From contig CM055279.1 of assembly GCA_029237695.1 (NCBI GenBank), positions 4,234,323 to 4,298,322 of the forward strand: a stretch of 64,000 nt of DNA. The letters run 5' to 3'. The notes beneath the pieces were generated by a model. The model made no database searches. It saw only the letters and a list, made by a program, of their open reading frames with translations, and was not told where the DNA came from. The position numbers and the translations under genes were made by a program. This document shows, piece by piece, positions 56,001-58,267 of the stretch (within the stretch, counting starts at the first letter, position 1; every line of letters begins with the position of its first letter). This stretch comes from Conchocele bisecta (lineage: Eukaryota; Mollusca; Bivalvia; Lucinida; Thyasiridae).

Positions 56001-56105
56001 GGGTAATTCCGTCCGGTAATTGTTCGCCCTCTGACGGTTCGATGATACCGCCGACAGAATGTACAGGAACAACACACACTTAATCCCGTCATGCCTTAGC
56101 AACAT
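13866..56105 (-). CDS. C1QTNF12-like: Seven-exon gene for an adipolin/erythroferrone-like (FAM132) C1q/TNF-related secreted protein
   Basis: Joined on the minus strand: 56105-55923, 25598-25458, 24434-24318, 18151-18002, 16918-16716, 15209-15131 and 14039-13866, giving 348 codons plus TAG. Seen: signal peptide (about 1-22), acidic spacer with DPKGSWLTFVR near 72-82, basic run 95-106, collagen triplets 110-130, amphipathic ITKAEILADLKDLIKG, then a C1q/TNF-like domain from about 170. Known family: vertebrate adipolin and erythroferrone share this order, including Trp-x-x-Phe-Val-Arg before a basic furin site, a short collagen stretch, LLxEFxxLLK and the VCIxSxC...SLE core. Phases agree at every junction, except that exon 3 needs a non-ideal donor. 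Length is near human ERFE (354). The product should be a secreted trimeric ligand; the receptor and role in molluscs are unknown. I cannot separate adipolin from erythroferrone, and the gene may be pro-orthologous to both. Family confidence is high; exact splice sites are moderate without RNA. Confidence 0.9.
14045..14115. mobile_element. F4 end fragment beside exon 7 acceptor
   Basis: On the minus strand TTTCACTAAACTTCGTAAAATAAAACTGTTCGTAC is the F4 terminal sequence. The remnant reaches almost to the exon 7 acceptor. Confidence 0.7.
14451..14740. mobile_element. FB1 composite in intron 6
   Basis: Full FB1 fold-back plus the TTTATTCCGTCAACAC...TATTGACGGGATAAA module. It makes up over a quarter of intron 6; the rest of the intron (14116-14450, 14741-15130) shows nothing recognised. 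Confidence 0.9.
15131..15209 (-). CDS. C1QTNF12-like: Exon 6: C1q/TNF-like domain, SLE...ESNSKVFT strand
   Basis: Seventy-nine bases between TTGATGTCCAG (AG at 15211-15210) and AAG|GTAAGT. One base completes the split Ala codon from exon 5, making the NAS glycosylation sequon at the junction. The product SLETVSGVESNSKVFTVSVA GILHLK matches adipolin's CLEAVSGLESNSRVFTLQVQ GLLQLQ almost residue for residue and ends in phase 0. The 5' part of the exon superficially looks like an F3 repeat end (CTCTACACCGGACACC on the plus strand); the frame and family match argue it is coding, so the likeness is probably chance. Confidence 0.94.
15255..15475. repeat. Fold-back repeat with GGGCAATAGTGCCTCGG arms (intron 5)
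   Basis: CAGTCAAAACTATTGCCCCT CGGTGCTGTGGACGAYCCGAGGCACTATTGCCCTGAGGCC is followed by its inverse and then a third partial copy, giving stems of 25-40 bp. Starts about 45 bp upstream of exon 6. No coding. Confidence 0.7.
15697..15994. mobile_element. FB1 composite in intron 5
   Basis: Both modules present, with ends AGTAGGTTAGTGCCGTGAAT and GTGTTGACGGGATAA. Confidence 0.9.
16355..16625. mobile_element. F15 hairpin element, copy 2 (intron 5)
   Basis: Like 1033-1335; the central stem is nearly perfect, GAATGTATTACATTATCACA GCCA and its complement (about 16487-16540). Confidence 0.8.
16716..16918 (-). CDS. C1QTNF12-like: Exon 5: core of the C1q/TNF-like domain
   Basis: Sixty-seven codons plus two bases between TATTTCCAG (AG at 16920-16919) and a consensus donor GC|GTAAGT; starts in phase 0, ends in phase 2. 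The product runs PFGSGAFQRGDVFNAKEGRF then VAPRDGIFQFTANLHVRVRS, and later DDHMKVVVCINSLCLTN. It aligns with adipolin (QGAFLRGSGLSLASGRFTAP, GIFQFSASLHV, VCVLICIESLCQ), including both Cys of the CxxxxC pair (protein residues 256 and 261). This is the single most diagnostic exon. The reading frame stops right after the donor, as expected of a true exon border. Confidence 0.94.
17061..17366. mobile_element. FB1 composite in intron 4
   Basis: Both modules present and well preserved, about 145 bp upstream of exon 5. Confidence 0.9.
17465..17707. mobile_element. F4 TIR element, full (intron 4)
   Basis: F4 ends are GGGGCCCGTTTCACTAAACT TCGTACGACTAAAATGTTCG and the inverse, with a central perfect hairpin TTTATTGAGCATAGGCTGCA TATGCAGCCTATGCTCAATA AA. 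About 243 bp. No target duplication could be fixed; the superfamily is unassigned. Confidence 0.85.
18002..18151 (-). CDS. C1QTNF12-like: Exon 4: linker and start of the C1q/TNF-like domain
   Basis: Fifty codons between TTTATTCCAG (AG at 18153-18152) and CAG|GTGAGC, phase 0 at both ends. The product begins GVVNATSIPLQDTATYLMSV, with an NAT glycosylation sequon. It ends PRISAGFSMRLSQKALILRK TFMEIKSFKQ, which aligns with the start of the globular domain in erythroferrone (VEAAFLCRL...ALVERRALHEL) and adipolin (VGEAFHCRL...VDKRTLVELHGFQ). The usual Cys after Phe is Ser here. An F7 transposable element begins only about 20 bp upstream of the acceptor, so the branch-point region must lie in or beside it. 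Confidence 0.9.
18174..18386. mobile_element. F7 TIR element abutting exon 4 (intron 3)
   Basis: F7 ends are TGTGGCTGTGACTGGAGAAA TGGGGCTTATG and the inverse. The centre has GATCAGNCTGTGC / GCACAGTCTGATC. This copy starts about 20 bp upstream (minus strand) of the exon 4 acceptor. Confidence 0.8.
18443..18807. mobile_element. F11 element, left part, split by a LINE
   Basis: Starts CTACTGTCTGTTTCACG and GTTACGGCTATATAAACAAT. F11-like sequence resumes after the LINE near 19576 with AATTTCATAAAATAAAACCGGAAGG, so the LINE inserted into F11. Confidence 0.65.
18808..19575 (+). pseudogene. 5'-truncated non-LTR retrotransposon (LINE), end of reverse transcriptase ORF
   Basis: One frame reads QWNDQFNGISKKISSYLWLL, then VRPYLSTEHRTLFYKAYVQP HFRYCNIVWG, then LQRRACKIILG. 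TGA and TAA stops follow near 19074-19086, then MSKITYKMAPQYLCELFEMR and SFSYSGALIWNSIPIDIRRS to a stop at 19364. This is the segment after the catalytic RT core in Jockey/CR1/L2-type LINEs (K.S..L..LR..L....R..LY...V.PH..YC..VW and FSYSGA..WN.LP..IR). About 200 bp of 3' UTR ends in AATAAAG and a TATC tail (19545-19572), usual for target-primed insertion. Dead: both ORFs are truncated and two stops are present. Confidence 0.85.
19812..19910. repeat. Hairpin with AGCAAATGCGGAAT core
   Basis: Arms GTTGACGAACT and AGCAAATGCGGAAT with complements, about 40-bp stem. The same AGCAAATGCGGAATT core forms a hairpin at 57340-57380. Confidence 0.7.
20137..20779. mobile_element. F5 element, copy 3 (largest)
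   Basis: TIR TTACGGAGCCCTGTAGGGAA CATGGA / TCCGTGTCCCCTACGGGGTC CGTAA. About 17 forward and 10 reverse 21-bp units, with the switch near 20535. Long ORFs on both strands (SHELTIR and VNSWERI repeats) are artefacts of the array. Confidence 0.88.
21230..21640 (+). repeat. Compound (GAT/ATG)n microsatellite
   Basis: Roughly 400 bp of GATGATGAT and GATGACGATG units with a ~110-bp higher-order repeat (GCTTTTGTTGGTGGTGATGATGATGTT..., near 21340, 21440 and 21520). Met-rich and Asp-rich ORFs across it are not genes. Confidence 0.95.
21764..21806. repeat. Short palindrome
   Basis: AAGGGGGCTAACTCCGTGAC GGAGTTAGCCCCCTT. A similar motif at 57880-57925 has lost one arm detail. Confidence 0.8.
21862..22190. 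mobile_element. TIR element with ACAACAACAAC arms
   Basis: GATCACGTGGTACTAACAACAACAAC ... GTTGTTGTTGTTGTAGCGACGTGATC, plus a second inner arm TGAAATATGGCGCATCAAACG...GCATTT and its inverse (22068-22105). About 330 bp, no coding, seen once. Confidence 0.65.
22239..22711. mobile_element. F10 element, copy 2
   Basis: AGGTACATGCCCACTCAGTA GGCACA at the left; the right end CAGCCTGTGCCTACTG is decayed. An F3 scrap follows at 22718-22765. Confidence 0.8.
23068..23385. repeat. Dispersed repeat F16, copy 1
   Basis: Shares TTACATAAGAGTTATGACGA AGTAGTCTTTCCAAAT and TTGTAGAATTGTTTCTCAAT AACAATATAGCGAAGTAT with 41583-41905. Ends not defined. Confidence 0.6.
23386..24240. other. Intron 3 segment, mostly unrecognised
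   Basis: One F7 hairpin scrap at 23985-24050 (TGATCAGACTGCGCGTGCGT...GCACTGTCTGATC). A 128-codon plus-strand frame here has no family likeness. Confidence 0.35.
24242..24270 (-). repeat. 29-bp near-duplicate of exon 3 coding sequence
   Basis: This matches 24334-24362 with one difference (the GCA/GAA change, plus strand TTC versus TGC), offset by 92 bp inside intron 3. In the exon 3 frame it would read KAEILEDLK and stays open as ETNEPMKTEIIRNTQ before TGA. No good acceptor/donor pair was found, so it may be a dead partial duplication or part of an alternative exon. Confidence 0.8.
24318..24434 (-). CDS. C1QTNF12-like: Exon 3: collagen-like repeat and amphipathic segment
   Basis: The acceptor is CTTCTATTTTTAG|CAT (AG at 24436-24435). 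The product begins H, then seven Gly-X-Y triplets (GPPGPQGPTGPAGPPGPPGA), then TITKAEILADLKDLIKG. The second part fits the family's conserved (V)T.E.LL.EF..LLK(G) helix. Two donors are possible. AAAAG|GTATAG at 24323 fits consensus better but leaves phase 1 and would frameshift exon 4. ATA|GTAACA at 24318 keeps phase 0 and joins ...LIKGI to exon 4; I chose it for the frame. An unseen small exon in intron 3 would also resolve the conflict. A 29-bp near-copy of the LK-coding end lies 92 bp downstream at 24242-24270. Confidence 0.85.
24459..24682. mobile_element. F3 element, full (intron 2)
   Basis: TACAGTAAAACCTCTCTAAACCGGACACCC, a short hairpin, then ATCAGGTATTTGATCGTTCT GAGACATAGTTGTGTGCTAT and a far end GGTGTCCTGTTCGTGGTTCG ACTGTA. 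Begins about 25 bp upstream of the exon 3 acceptor on the minus strand. Confidence 0.85.
24739..25293. mobile_element. FB2 composite with extra inverted end (intron 2)
   Basis: Fold-back module to about 24890, the TTACTAGGTAACG module, then a reverse-oriented tail (ATTGGTCGAACGACATCACA TGAC, 25203-25226, and GCCTGATGAAATGATATCAA AATAAACTGGC, 25249-25279). With the F3 copy it fills nearly all of intron 2. Confidence 0.75.
25458..25598 (-). CDS. C1QTNF12-like: Exon 2: conserved Trp motif and basic cleavage region
   Basis: Exactly 47 codons between a strong acceptor (TATTTTCAG, AG at 25600-25599) and a strong donor (CTC|GTATGT), phase 0 at both ends. The product starts ELESYRRKQIDPKGSWLTFV and continues RYSDDRTPDRKTDRRKKKRS. 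The IDPKGSWLTFVR segment aligns with VDPRDAWMLFVR of human erythroferrone and MTWLNFVRR of human adipolin (recalled sequences). The basic run at protein residues 95-105 contains KKKR|S and RKR|S, both possible proprotein convertase sites; adipolin is known to be furin-processed in this region. The exon lies just upstream of an intron that is almost wholly FB2 and F3 elements. Confidence 0.9.
25745..25842. mobile_element. F3-like variant (ACAACAGCCA type)
   Basis: CAGTGCAACCTCTCTGCAACAACCAGCC and GGCTGTTGCAAGGAGGTCAA CTGTA with an inner palindrome. Same plan as F3 with other inner sequence; relatives at 42718-42800 and 42985-43075. Confidence 0.6.
26062..26438. mobile_element. Possible hAT-like element (CAGTGGCGTAGCCAGG ends)
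   Basis: CAGTGGCGTAGCCAGG at the left and CCTGGCTACGCCCCTG at the right, 377 bp apart. The ends match hAT style, but flanking 8-mers do not match. A single end also occurs at 3473. Confidence 0.55.
27147..27385. mobile_element. F7 element, full
   Basis: GCTGTGACCGAGGAAATGGG GCTTATTGG at the left and CCTATTTCTTCAGTCGCAGC CACA at the right. The central hairpin is TCATCCTGTGCATCCGCACA GTCTGATCAGGATCTGCACT. A 144-codon ORF across it is spurious. Confidence 0.85.
27890..27985. repeat. F7-type hairpin
   Basis: GTATACCCATATCAGACTGC ACTACTGTGCAGTCTGATAT GGGTCTAC, a nearly perfect stem. Confidence 0.8.
28287..28540. mobile_element. F8 element
   Basis: TAACCCTTTGAACCCGTAAG at the left; the right end is decayed (GGGGTGAAATCTTGGTCTAA). 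The core AGCCGGCTCGTAACGAGCCG is intact. Confidence 0.8.
29165..29328. mobile_element. F7 element, internally deleted
   Basis: Ends TGTGGCTGTGGCTGGAGAAA TGGGACTTATGG and TTTCAGACACAGCCACATA, with only one side of the usual core. Confidence 0.75.
29335..29485. mobile_element. FB2 fold-back module
   Basis: GGCTAGGAAACGCGTAGGAATTC and inverse arms are clear; terminal bases are divergent (TAGCAGGTCGGTGTG / CGAGCCTGATATTC). Confidence 0.75.
29627..29873. mobile_element. F8 element
   Basis: TTAACCTTTGAACCCGAAAG ... GGGGTGAAAGGGTTAA, hairpin core intact. Confidence 0.85.
30278..30491. mobile_element. F9 element
   Basis: TTAACCCTTACTACGCTGAA at the left, CGCGTACTGAGGGTGAA at the right; hairpin GAGAATCGCCTCCACTGGAG ACGATTCTC. 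Confidence 0.8.
30513..30770. repeat. Two tandem fold-backs (CTACATAAACTCAAATAATT)
   Basis: GAACGCCRAMTCTACATAAA CTCAAATAAT is inverted twice, as two adjacent palindromes of about 120-130 bp with inner TGCTAGCTCTAAAT arms. Confidence 0.7.
30812..31026. mobile_element. F9 element, best preserved
   Basis: TTAACCCTTACTACGCTTAA ... GCGTAGGAAGGGTTAA, central TGACAGCACATGAGAATCGT CTCCACTGGAGACGGTTCTC ATGTGCTGTCA. Confidence 0.85.
31094..31307. mobile_element. F9 element, variant hairpin
   Basis: TTAACCCTTACAATGCTGAA ... GCATTCTAAGGGTTAA; the hairpin is ATTTTAGAATCATTTCCAAT GGAAATGATTCTAAAAT. Confidence 0.85.
31317..31610. mobile_element. Degenerate F10 copy
   Basis: CACGGTTATCGCCCCTG, ATGTCTGATATAAAAAGTAT and the TCGACATAGTGTACAGTATG block remain; ends lost. 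Confidence 0.55.
31663..31920. mobile_element. F4 element
   Basis: GGCGGCCATTTCACTAAACT TCGTACG ... GACGAAGTTTAGTGAAACGG CCCCC, hairpin arms partly decayed. Confidence 0.8.
31923..32156. mobile_element. F4-related element adjoining the previous one
   Basis: GGTGCCCGTTTCACTAAACT TCGTCCG and GCGTACGAAGTTCAGTGAAG CGGCCCC. The interior differs from standard F4. Confidence 0.7.
32221..32796. mobile_element. F11 element, full
   Basis: Ends ACTGTCTGTTTCACGAAAGC TGCCCAAATTTTACGGCTAT and the inverse, about 575 bp. The interior hairpin CCATGTTAAATCCCCATAGA CATCTTCAC is near-perfect. No ORF of note. Confidence 0.85.
33238..33392. mobile_element. Small TIR element (AGGAACCCACTYTTCC ends)
   Basis: AGGAACCCACTTTTCCAACG TTTCGAC...ATCAAGGAATTA and the inverse AATTCCTTGAT...GAACGTAGGAAGAGTGGGTTCC. 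155 bp, seen once. Confidence 0.75.
33397..33613. mobile_element. F4 element
   Basis: GGGGGCCGTTTCACTAAACT TCGTACGAC ... GTCGTACGAAGTTTAGTGAA ACGGCTCCC; one hairpin arm is lost. Confidence 0.8.
33760..33815. repeat. Small hairpin (CAGTGTAATA type)
   Basis: Holds AGTGTAATAGCACGGTGCAA and TATTACACTAGTGTAATAAA. A sister copy is at 37236-37288. Confidence 0.6.
34061..34150 (-). mobile_element. tRNA-type SINE fragment
   Basis: On the minus strand GGCCGATTCGGCGTGTCCTT GGGCAAGACATCTTCGTG is the post-tRNA domain of the SINE at 63880-64000. The head is missing. Confidence 0.7.
34858..34925. repeat. F7-type hairpin
   Basis: AGTATAGACACAGAAGAG, then ACTGCACAGATGC, then CTCTTCTGTGTCTATACT: a perfect 18-bp stem. 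Confidence 0.8.
35430..36000 (+). repeat. Tandem array of F7-core units, ~145 bp each
   Basis: Four units of ACGTATTTCGGCCGTATGCAAAGCAAA plus GCGACCAGCATAGCCCCAGA TCAGCCTGCGCATCCGCGCA GTCTGATCAGGGTCTACGCT GTTCGCCATTCAGGAACTGA AGTGTGATAACATG. Starts near 35440, 35572, 35722 and 35875; units 1 and 4 have internal deletions. Confidence 0.85.
36180..36397. mobile_element. Degenerate F4 copy
   Basis: GGGGCCAGTTTCACTAAGCT TCGTACGATAAAAATATTCG is clear at the left; the right end is reduced to GCACTTACGAAC. Confidence 0.55.
36443..36782. mobile_element. TIR element F17, copy 1
   Basis: ACACAGGTGCTTGA ... TCAAGCACCTGTGAT. The interior (CCAAAACCAACGAAATCCCC CCAAATCTACCCAAAATCCA CCC) matches 51772-52117 in reverse. 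Confidence 0.7.
36960..37110. repeat. Fold-back with AAACGAT motifs
   Basis: TTTTTAATTAGAAAACGATG TTGTCGTT...TTTAAACTAACGAAACCATC GTTTTCTAATTATA forms a 25-bp imperfect stem; AAACGAT recurs ten or so times at 36845-37110. Confidence 0.65.
37410..37472. mobile_element. Short F3 element
   Basis: TATAGTGGAACCTCTCGAAA CTGAACCCCC and AGGGTGTCCGGTTCAGTGAG GTTCCACTGTA, essentially two ends without interior. Confidence 0.8.
37518..37760. mobile_element. F4 element, best preserved
   Basis: GGGGCCCGTTTCACTAAACT and AGTTTAGTGAAACGGGCCCC, 243 bp, perfect central hairpin GAGCATAGGCTGCATATGCA GCCTATGCTC. Confidence 0.9.
39230..39276. repeat. Short palindrome
   Basis: AAATTGCTACCC ... GGGTAGCAATTT around CCTCTCGAGAGG-like bases. 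F7 scraps lie nearby at 38728-38760, 39005-39100 and 39900-39985. Confidence 0.6.
40999..41232. mobile_element. F7 element, full
   Basis: TGTGGCTGTGACTGGAGAAA TG ... CATTTATTCAGTCCCAGCCA CAT, hairpin CAGCCTGTGCATCCGCACAG TCTGATCCGGAT. Confidence 0.85.
41298..41450. mobile_element. F3 element
   Basis: CAGTGGAACCTCTCTAAACT GAAC, a partial internal end (GAACATCTCTAAACCGGACA C) and GGTTTAGAGAGGTTGCAC. Confidence 0.75.
41583..41905. repeat. Dispersed repeat F16, copy 2
   Basis: Parallel to 23068-23385 for about 320 bp with small indels. No coding. Confidence 0.6.
42130..42374. mobile_element. F7 element, full
   Basis: GTGGCTGTGACTGGAGAAAT TTGGC ... CATTTCTCCAGTCACAGCCA CAT; hairpin arms AGATCCTGATCAGACTGTGC and the inverse. 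F7 half-cores follow at 42400-42480 and 42620-42680. Confidence 0.85.
42718..43075. mobile_element. F3-like variant pair enclosing an F9 fragment
   Basis: CAGTTCAACCTCTCTACAAC AGCC (42719-42742), an F9 fragment (about 42805-42977), then GGCTGTTATAGAGGGTGTTG ...GGGGAGGTTCGACTGTA (to 43072). Confidence 0.6.
43118..43717. mobile_element. F12 fragment followed by F11 element
   Basis: 43118-43284 is F12 (TACTTTCGTTTCCCATT, GTCAGTGCCGGAACTACGCT). 43285-43717 is F11 lacking its left end (CCCCATGTTAAATCCCAATA hairpin, right end GGACAGGTTTCGTGAAACAG ACAGTAG). Confidence 0.75.
43896..44388. mobile_element. F13 element between 70-bp direct repeats
   Basis: F13 (43966-44318) resembles 6945-7305. Its hairpin GGGAATACTGGACGAGGCCT TCCGGCCTTCGTCCAGTATT CCC is perfect. 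The flanking host sequence AATATTTCCAAAATGAGAAC...GTAGTCTGTATAT at 43896-43965 is repeated without visible change at 44319-44388. Confidence 0.85.
44449..44680. mobile_element. F8 element (reverse)
   Basis: TTAACCCTTTCAACACTAAG ... GGGTTCAAAGGGTTAA. One arm of the core hairpin is deleted. Confidence 0.85.
45600..45630. repeat. C-rich homopolymer tract
   Basis: Two C runs of about 9-16 bases within CACCCC. A separate GACGGAC-rich repeat lies at 45420-45475. Confidence 0.8.
45684..45897. mobile_element. F7 element, diverged
   Basis: GCGACTGTGACTAGAGAAAT GATG at the left, ACACCATTTCTCCAGTAACT at the right; the core is altered. A short F7 core also lies at 46585-46705 and another at 46915-47005. 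Confidence 0.7.
46270..46565. repeat. Cluster of TCTCGTGGCCACGA palindromes
   Basis: Five copies of (T)CTCGTGGCCACGAC or close variants (near 46283, 46350, 46446, 46485 and 46547), about 60-80 bp apart, each with CATAAATAA or TTATTTAT beside it. Confidence 0.75.
47995..48080. repeat. Palindrome with GAAATCAAGAC arms
   Basis: GTGTCCACGAAATCAAGACT TTTGAGTGGC ... GCCATTCAAACGTCTTGATT TCG, with inner CTGAGCTTTGCTCAG. Followed at 48180-48260 by repeated GAATATGTCC/GGACATATT motifs. Confidence 0.75.
48330..48720. mobile_element. F12 element (reverse)
   Basis: GCGCGGCGGAACGAGTTGCA TATATCCACATAC and TAGTTCCGGCACTGGCC match 10741-11410 in inverse order. Confidence 0.65.
49103..49680. mobile_element. 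F11 element, full
   Basis: CTACTGTCTGTTTCACGAAA GCTGCCC and the inverse, 578 bp, hairpin CATGTTAAATCCCCATAGAC ATCTTCAC near-perfect. Confidence 0.9.
49957..50193. mobile_element. F7 element, full
   Basis: CATATGGCTGTGACTTGGTA AATTGGGCTTATGG ... ACCATTTCTGCAGTCACAGC C. An isolated F7 core lies just left at 49715-49790. Confidence 0.85.
50447..50711. mobile_element. FB1 composite, reverse order
   Basis: TTTATCCCGTCAACACAGTG module first, then the fold-back with CCTACTATTCTCTA at the right. Confidence 0.9.
50725..50945. mobile_element. F3 element
   Basis: ATCTCTCTAAACCAAACAAC, interior TTGCGACATCGATGTGTTAA, then a complete inner end pair and GGTTTAGAGAGGTTCCACTG TA. Confidence 0.75.
50946..51155 (+). 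repeat. Four-copy ~55-bp minisatellite
   Basis: Units with TATCAGGTAACT(T)CATACGCATTGACCGAATACATGCTGACTGATAA, near 50947, 51003, 51056 and 51108. The unit matches the reverse complement of the FB2 right module end. Confidence 0.7.
51349..51690. mobile_element. FB2 copy split by an FB1 composite
   Basis: FB2 left arm (GCAGGCTAGTGTCTTTTGAT ATCCAG...CGGAAACG) stops at about 51409. FB1 occupies 51411-51639. FB2 resumes with GAATTCCTCGGCGAGCATCG GAATTCCTACGCG. Confidence 0.85.
51772..52117. mobile_element. F17 element, copy 2 (reverse)
   Basis: ACACAGGTGTTTGAACAAAT ... ATTCAAGAACCTGTGGTGTT; interior TTGGGTGGACTTTGGGTAGA TTCGG. Confidence 0.7.
52272..52642. mobile_element. F7 element with duplicated left half
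   Basis: The left ~120 bp (TGTGACTGGAGAAATGGGGC TTATGGGTTTGGCGACCAGT GTAG...) occurs twice in tandem (52276-52394, 52395-52510); a single right end is CCATTTTCCAGTCACAGCCA CAT. Confidence 0.85.
52917..53416. mobile_element. F7 element split by an FB1 composite
   Basis: F7 runs 52917-53006, FB1 53007-53270, F7 53271-53416 (ACATGTTAGAAGCATGCTGG continues the F7 interior; right end TTTCTCCAGTCACAGCCACA). Confidence 0.85.
53557..53792. mobile_element. F4 element inside the F3 array
   Basis: GGTTTCACTAAACTTCGTAA GACTAAAATGTTCG ... CATACGAAGTTTAGTGAAGC GGGTC; the left G-run is lost. Confidence 0.8.
54376..54617. mobile_element. F8 element inside the F3 array
   Basis: TTAACCCTTTCAATCCTAAG ... GGGTTCAAAGGGTTAA with TTAA at both borders. 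Confidence 0.9.
55015..55345. repeat. Inverted repeats around TTGGC(A/C)GA...CTGAG
   Basis: GTATGATTGGCAGAGACTGA GACATATTGCGCATGCTCAG TCTCGGCCGATCATAC (55287-55336) is a strong hairpin. The preceding AAACTTCTGAGCATGTTCTC GAAATTTG resembles 55049-55075. Also a run of four ACATGATAAA(A) at 54789-54827. Confidence 0.6.
55350..55665. mobile_element. F3 element split by F4
   Basis: AGTGGAACCTCTCTAAACCA stops at 55370. F4 (GGGCCCGTTTCACTAAACTG ...) fills 55371-55611. F3 continues GACACACTGGGAGG...GTTTAGAGAGGTTCCACTGTA. Confidence 0.85.
55748..55860. mobile_element. F3 element with expanded centre
   Basis: ACAATGAAACCTTTCTAAGC CGCACACC, four CAGGGGGACCTCC-type repeats, then GGTGTCTGGTTTAGAGAGGT TCCC. 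It ends about 60 bp downstream of the exon 1 donor. Confidence 0.8.
55923..56105 (-). CDS. C1QTNF12-like: Exon 1: signal peptide and acidic N-terminus
   Basis: Sixty-one codons from the ATG at 56105 to a donor GAG|GTTTGT (GT at 55922-55921), ending in phase 0. Residues 9-22 (KCVLFLYILSAVSS) form a typical hydrophobic signal core with small residues at the probable cleavage site. The mature start is followed by an acidic tract (ELPDDDVTGDVGNEDLNPEE) and one NTS glycosylation sequon at residues 56-58. Translation runs past the donor for 20 codons to a stop, but that part does not resemble the family. Exon 1 is separated from exon 2 by 30.3 kb of repeat-rich intron, which is common for a signal-peptide exon. 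The 5' UTR and cap site were not located. Confidence 0.82.
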
Positions 56106-56470
56106 AGTAATTCGTAGCAGAACGACAGATCTAAGGACTTTTAAACATCTTTAATACATCACCTTTGACCCGCATGCACTTTAAACATATTTATTACAAT
56201 TCTCGTGATTTCCGCAAGTCTTAAAGTTAACGCCAACGTCTTTAATACAAACCCATATATATATATATATATATAGTACGTACAGACACTTTAAACGCTT
56301 TAATGCAACTCCACTGAAATCCAATTAACGCACTTTAAGAACATGTAAAACAAATCCAGTGAAACACACCTAACCACGTGAAAGTAAAACATCTTTAATA
56401 CAATTCCCGTGAAATCCAACGGTCTATAGCCAATTTAAACATCTTTAATACAATTGACATTCAATTACAC
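56106..56470 (-). repeat. Degenerate tandem repeat immediately 5' of exon 1
   Basis: About seven irregular copies of a unit centred on TTTAAACATCTTTAATACAA, spaced roughly 35-60 bp (for example near 56142, 56180, 56290, 56385 and 56435), with a short (AT)n run at 56256-56274. The block covers the expected 5' UTR and proximal promoter of the gene. No TATA box or initiator could be assigned with confidence. Confidence 0.6.
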
Positions 56471-58267
56471 AAAGCGATACATCTAACAGATTTCAAGTAG
56501 CGTATTTACATGGTGCGGTTTACGCTTCTCAAACCAATCGACATTTCTATCAACAAGCTTCGTACAACATTTTAATACCACCGAATCACTCAATTAGCCA
56601 TCACCGCATTGTAGACACATTTTCCCCCAAGGTCATCCGTTCGGAAACACCATTTTCAACTGTTGCAGTGTGCAATTTTCTTTAAAAATCAATAAAACCA
56701 TCTGTGAAAAGAAGTTCAAGTCAATCCGCCTCCTTTACGCAAATACACACACAAATTGGATTATTCATGTAACAATAAAACGTATGCTTAATGGAAAAAC
56801 TGAATTAATCTAACTGTTACAACAGGTTGTTTCACTTTTCCAATTATTGTATTCTCCCAGTTGGAATTAAAAACGAGTTTAACTCATGCATTATCCGGAT
56901 CTTTGAACGATTTATATACACTGGTGTGTTTATCGTAATTAATCCTGTTATATAATGCAACTGGTGCATTTTTTCCCGCGTATAGTCCGTGGGTATGAGC
57001 AGATACAATACATACCGAAAACAGGTTTATATCTCTAAACTGGCGTATAAATATTCAATAGTTAATTCCACGTGCCTGAGCGATCGTTAATTTAAAACAA
57101 TTGCATGAATTAAGTGTTTAATATGATTTTTATGTACACTTAGTTTAAAACATTCGGCATGTTTTATCTGCCATATGGAAATGGTGTGTATCATAATTGA
57201 ATGAGTATGTGTAACATGTAGAGTATTCCAACCGGAATACGCCTGGCCAAATCGCAAATGAAAACATATCCGATGTTATCTGAAAGTATATGAACAAAAT
57301 ATGTGATTTCTTTCATGATAGACGTTGAACGTTTGCGGAAATTTAAGAGCAAATGCGGAATTAAAATTCCGCATTTGCTCTTAAAATCCCGCATACGTCC
57401 ACGTCACTTATAAAAGAAGCATCGTCAAATTTCTATTTCAGCTTAAAAAAAGGTATTAAGCGGGCTTTTACCAGATTCAGCAATCATTTTATGCTTGTAA
57501 TCATTATTCATTATCACGTATCGTCATAAAAACCTCACACTATCCTGACCTATAACAAAACATAGACACCAACACCCATGTAAGGTATATTCCCATCCAT
57601 TGCAATTTCTTACAAGTGTGCATTTAAGAAGTGTTAAGCACAGCACGGTATCTTGTCTTTGAAGTCCGTCCGAATGAACACGGTTAAAGGGTTTAAACCG
57701 AAAACTACGATTTGCCAGTTACTTCACGTACAAAACATTTCACACGGTGTAAACTGAAATCATAAACGGTTGCTTGAGAAAATGTGGTTACTCGCAGTTC
57801 AGTCACAGTCGCATTTTTCCCAGGTAAAACTGATTCAGAAAATGCTTCAGATTGATTTCTACTCTAATGGAAGGGGTTAGTGGAAGAAGGGGGCTAAGTC
57901 CATATGGACCCCTTCTTCCACTCGCCCCTTAATTCGTGAATCATTTAATGTAATTTACGAATAAATGAAAATCCTTAATTATTTTTTTTTAATATTCAAA
58001 CTTGGAATAAAGTTTACTATCCCACGAAATGCGTTCTTATTAACCGTTTTTTCAATGGGTAGTCATTGACATACTTGTGTCAAAATAAAGCTCGAAATCT
58101 GACGCTTGTTATTTGTATTAAAGGGCGACTTTCTAAATAAATACGGCGACGGGCGCATTGTTAAAAATTACAAGACACCGTGGACAAAGGAGCCAATGAG
58201 AGCATGTCATGTGACTAGCCATTCAGCCTATCAGCGGGTGCTGAAATCAACACGCATGTTACCATTG
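56471..58267. other. Upstream DNA, mostly unrecognised
   Basis: Two hairpins: 57335-57400 (AGAGCAAATGCGGAATTAAA ATTCCGCATTTGCTCT) and 57875-57935 (GTGGAAGAAGGGGGCTAAGT CCATATGGACCCCTTCTTCC AC). No exon was recognised. Confidence 0.45.
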
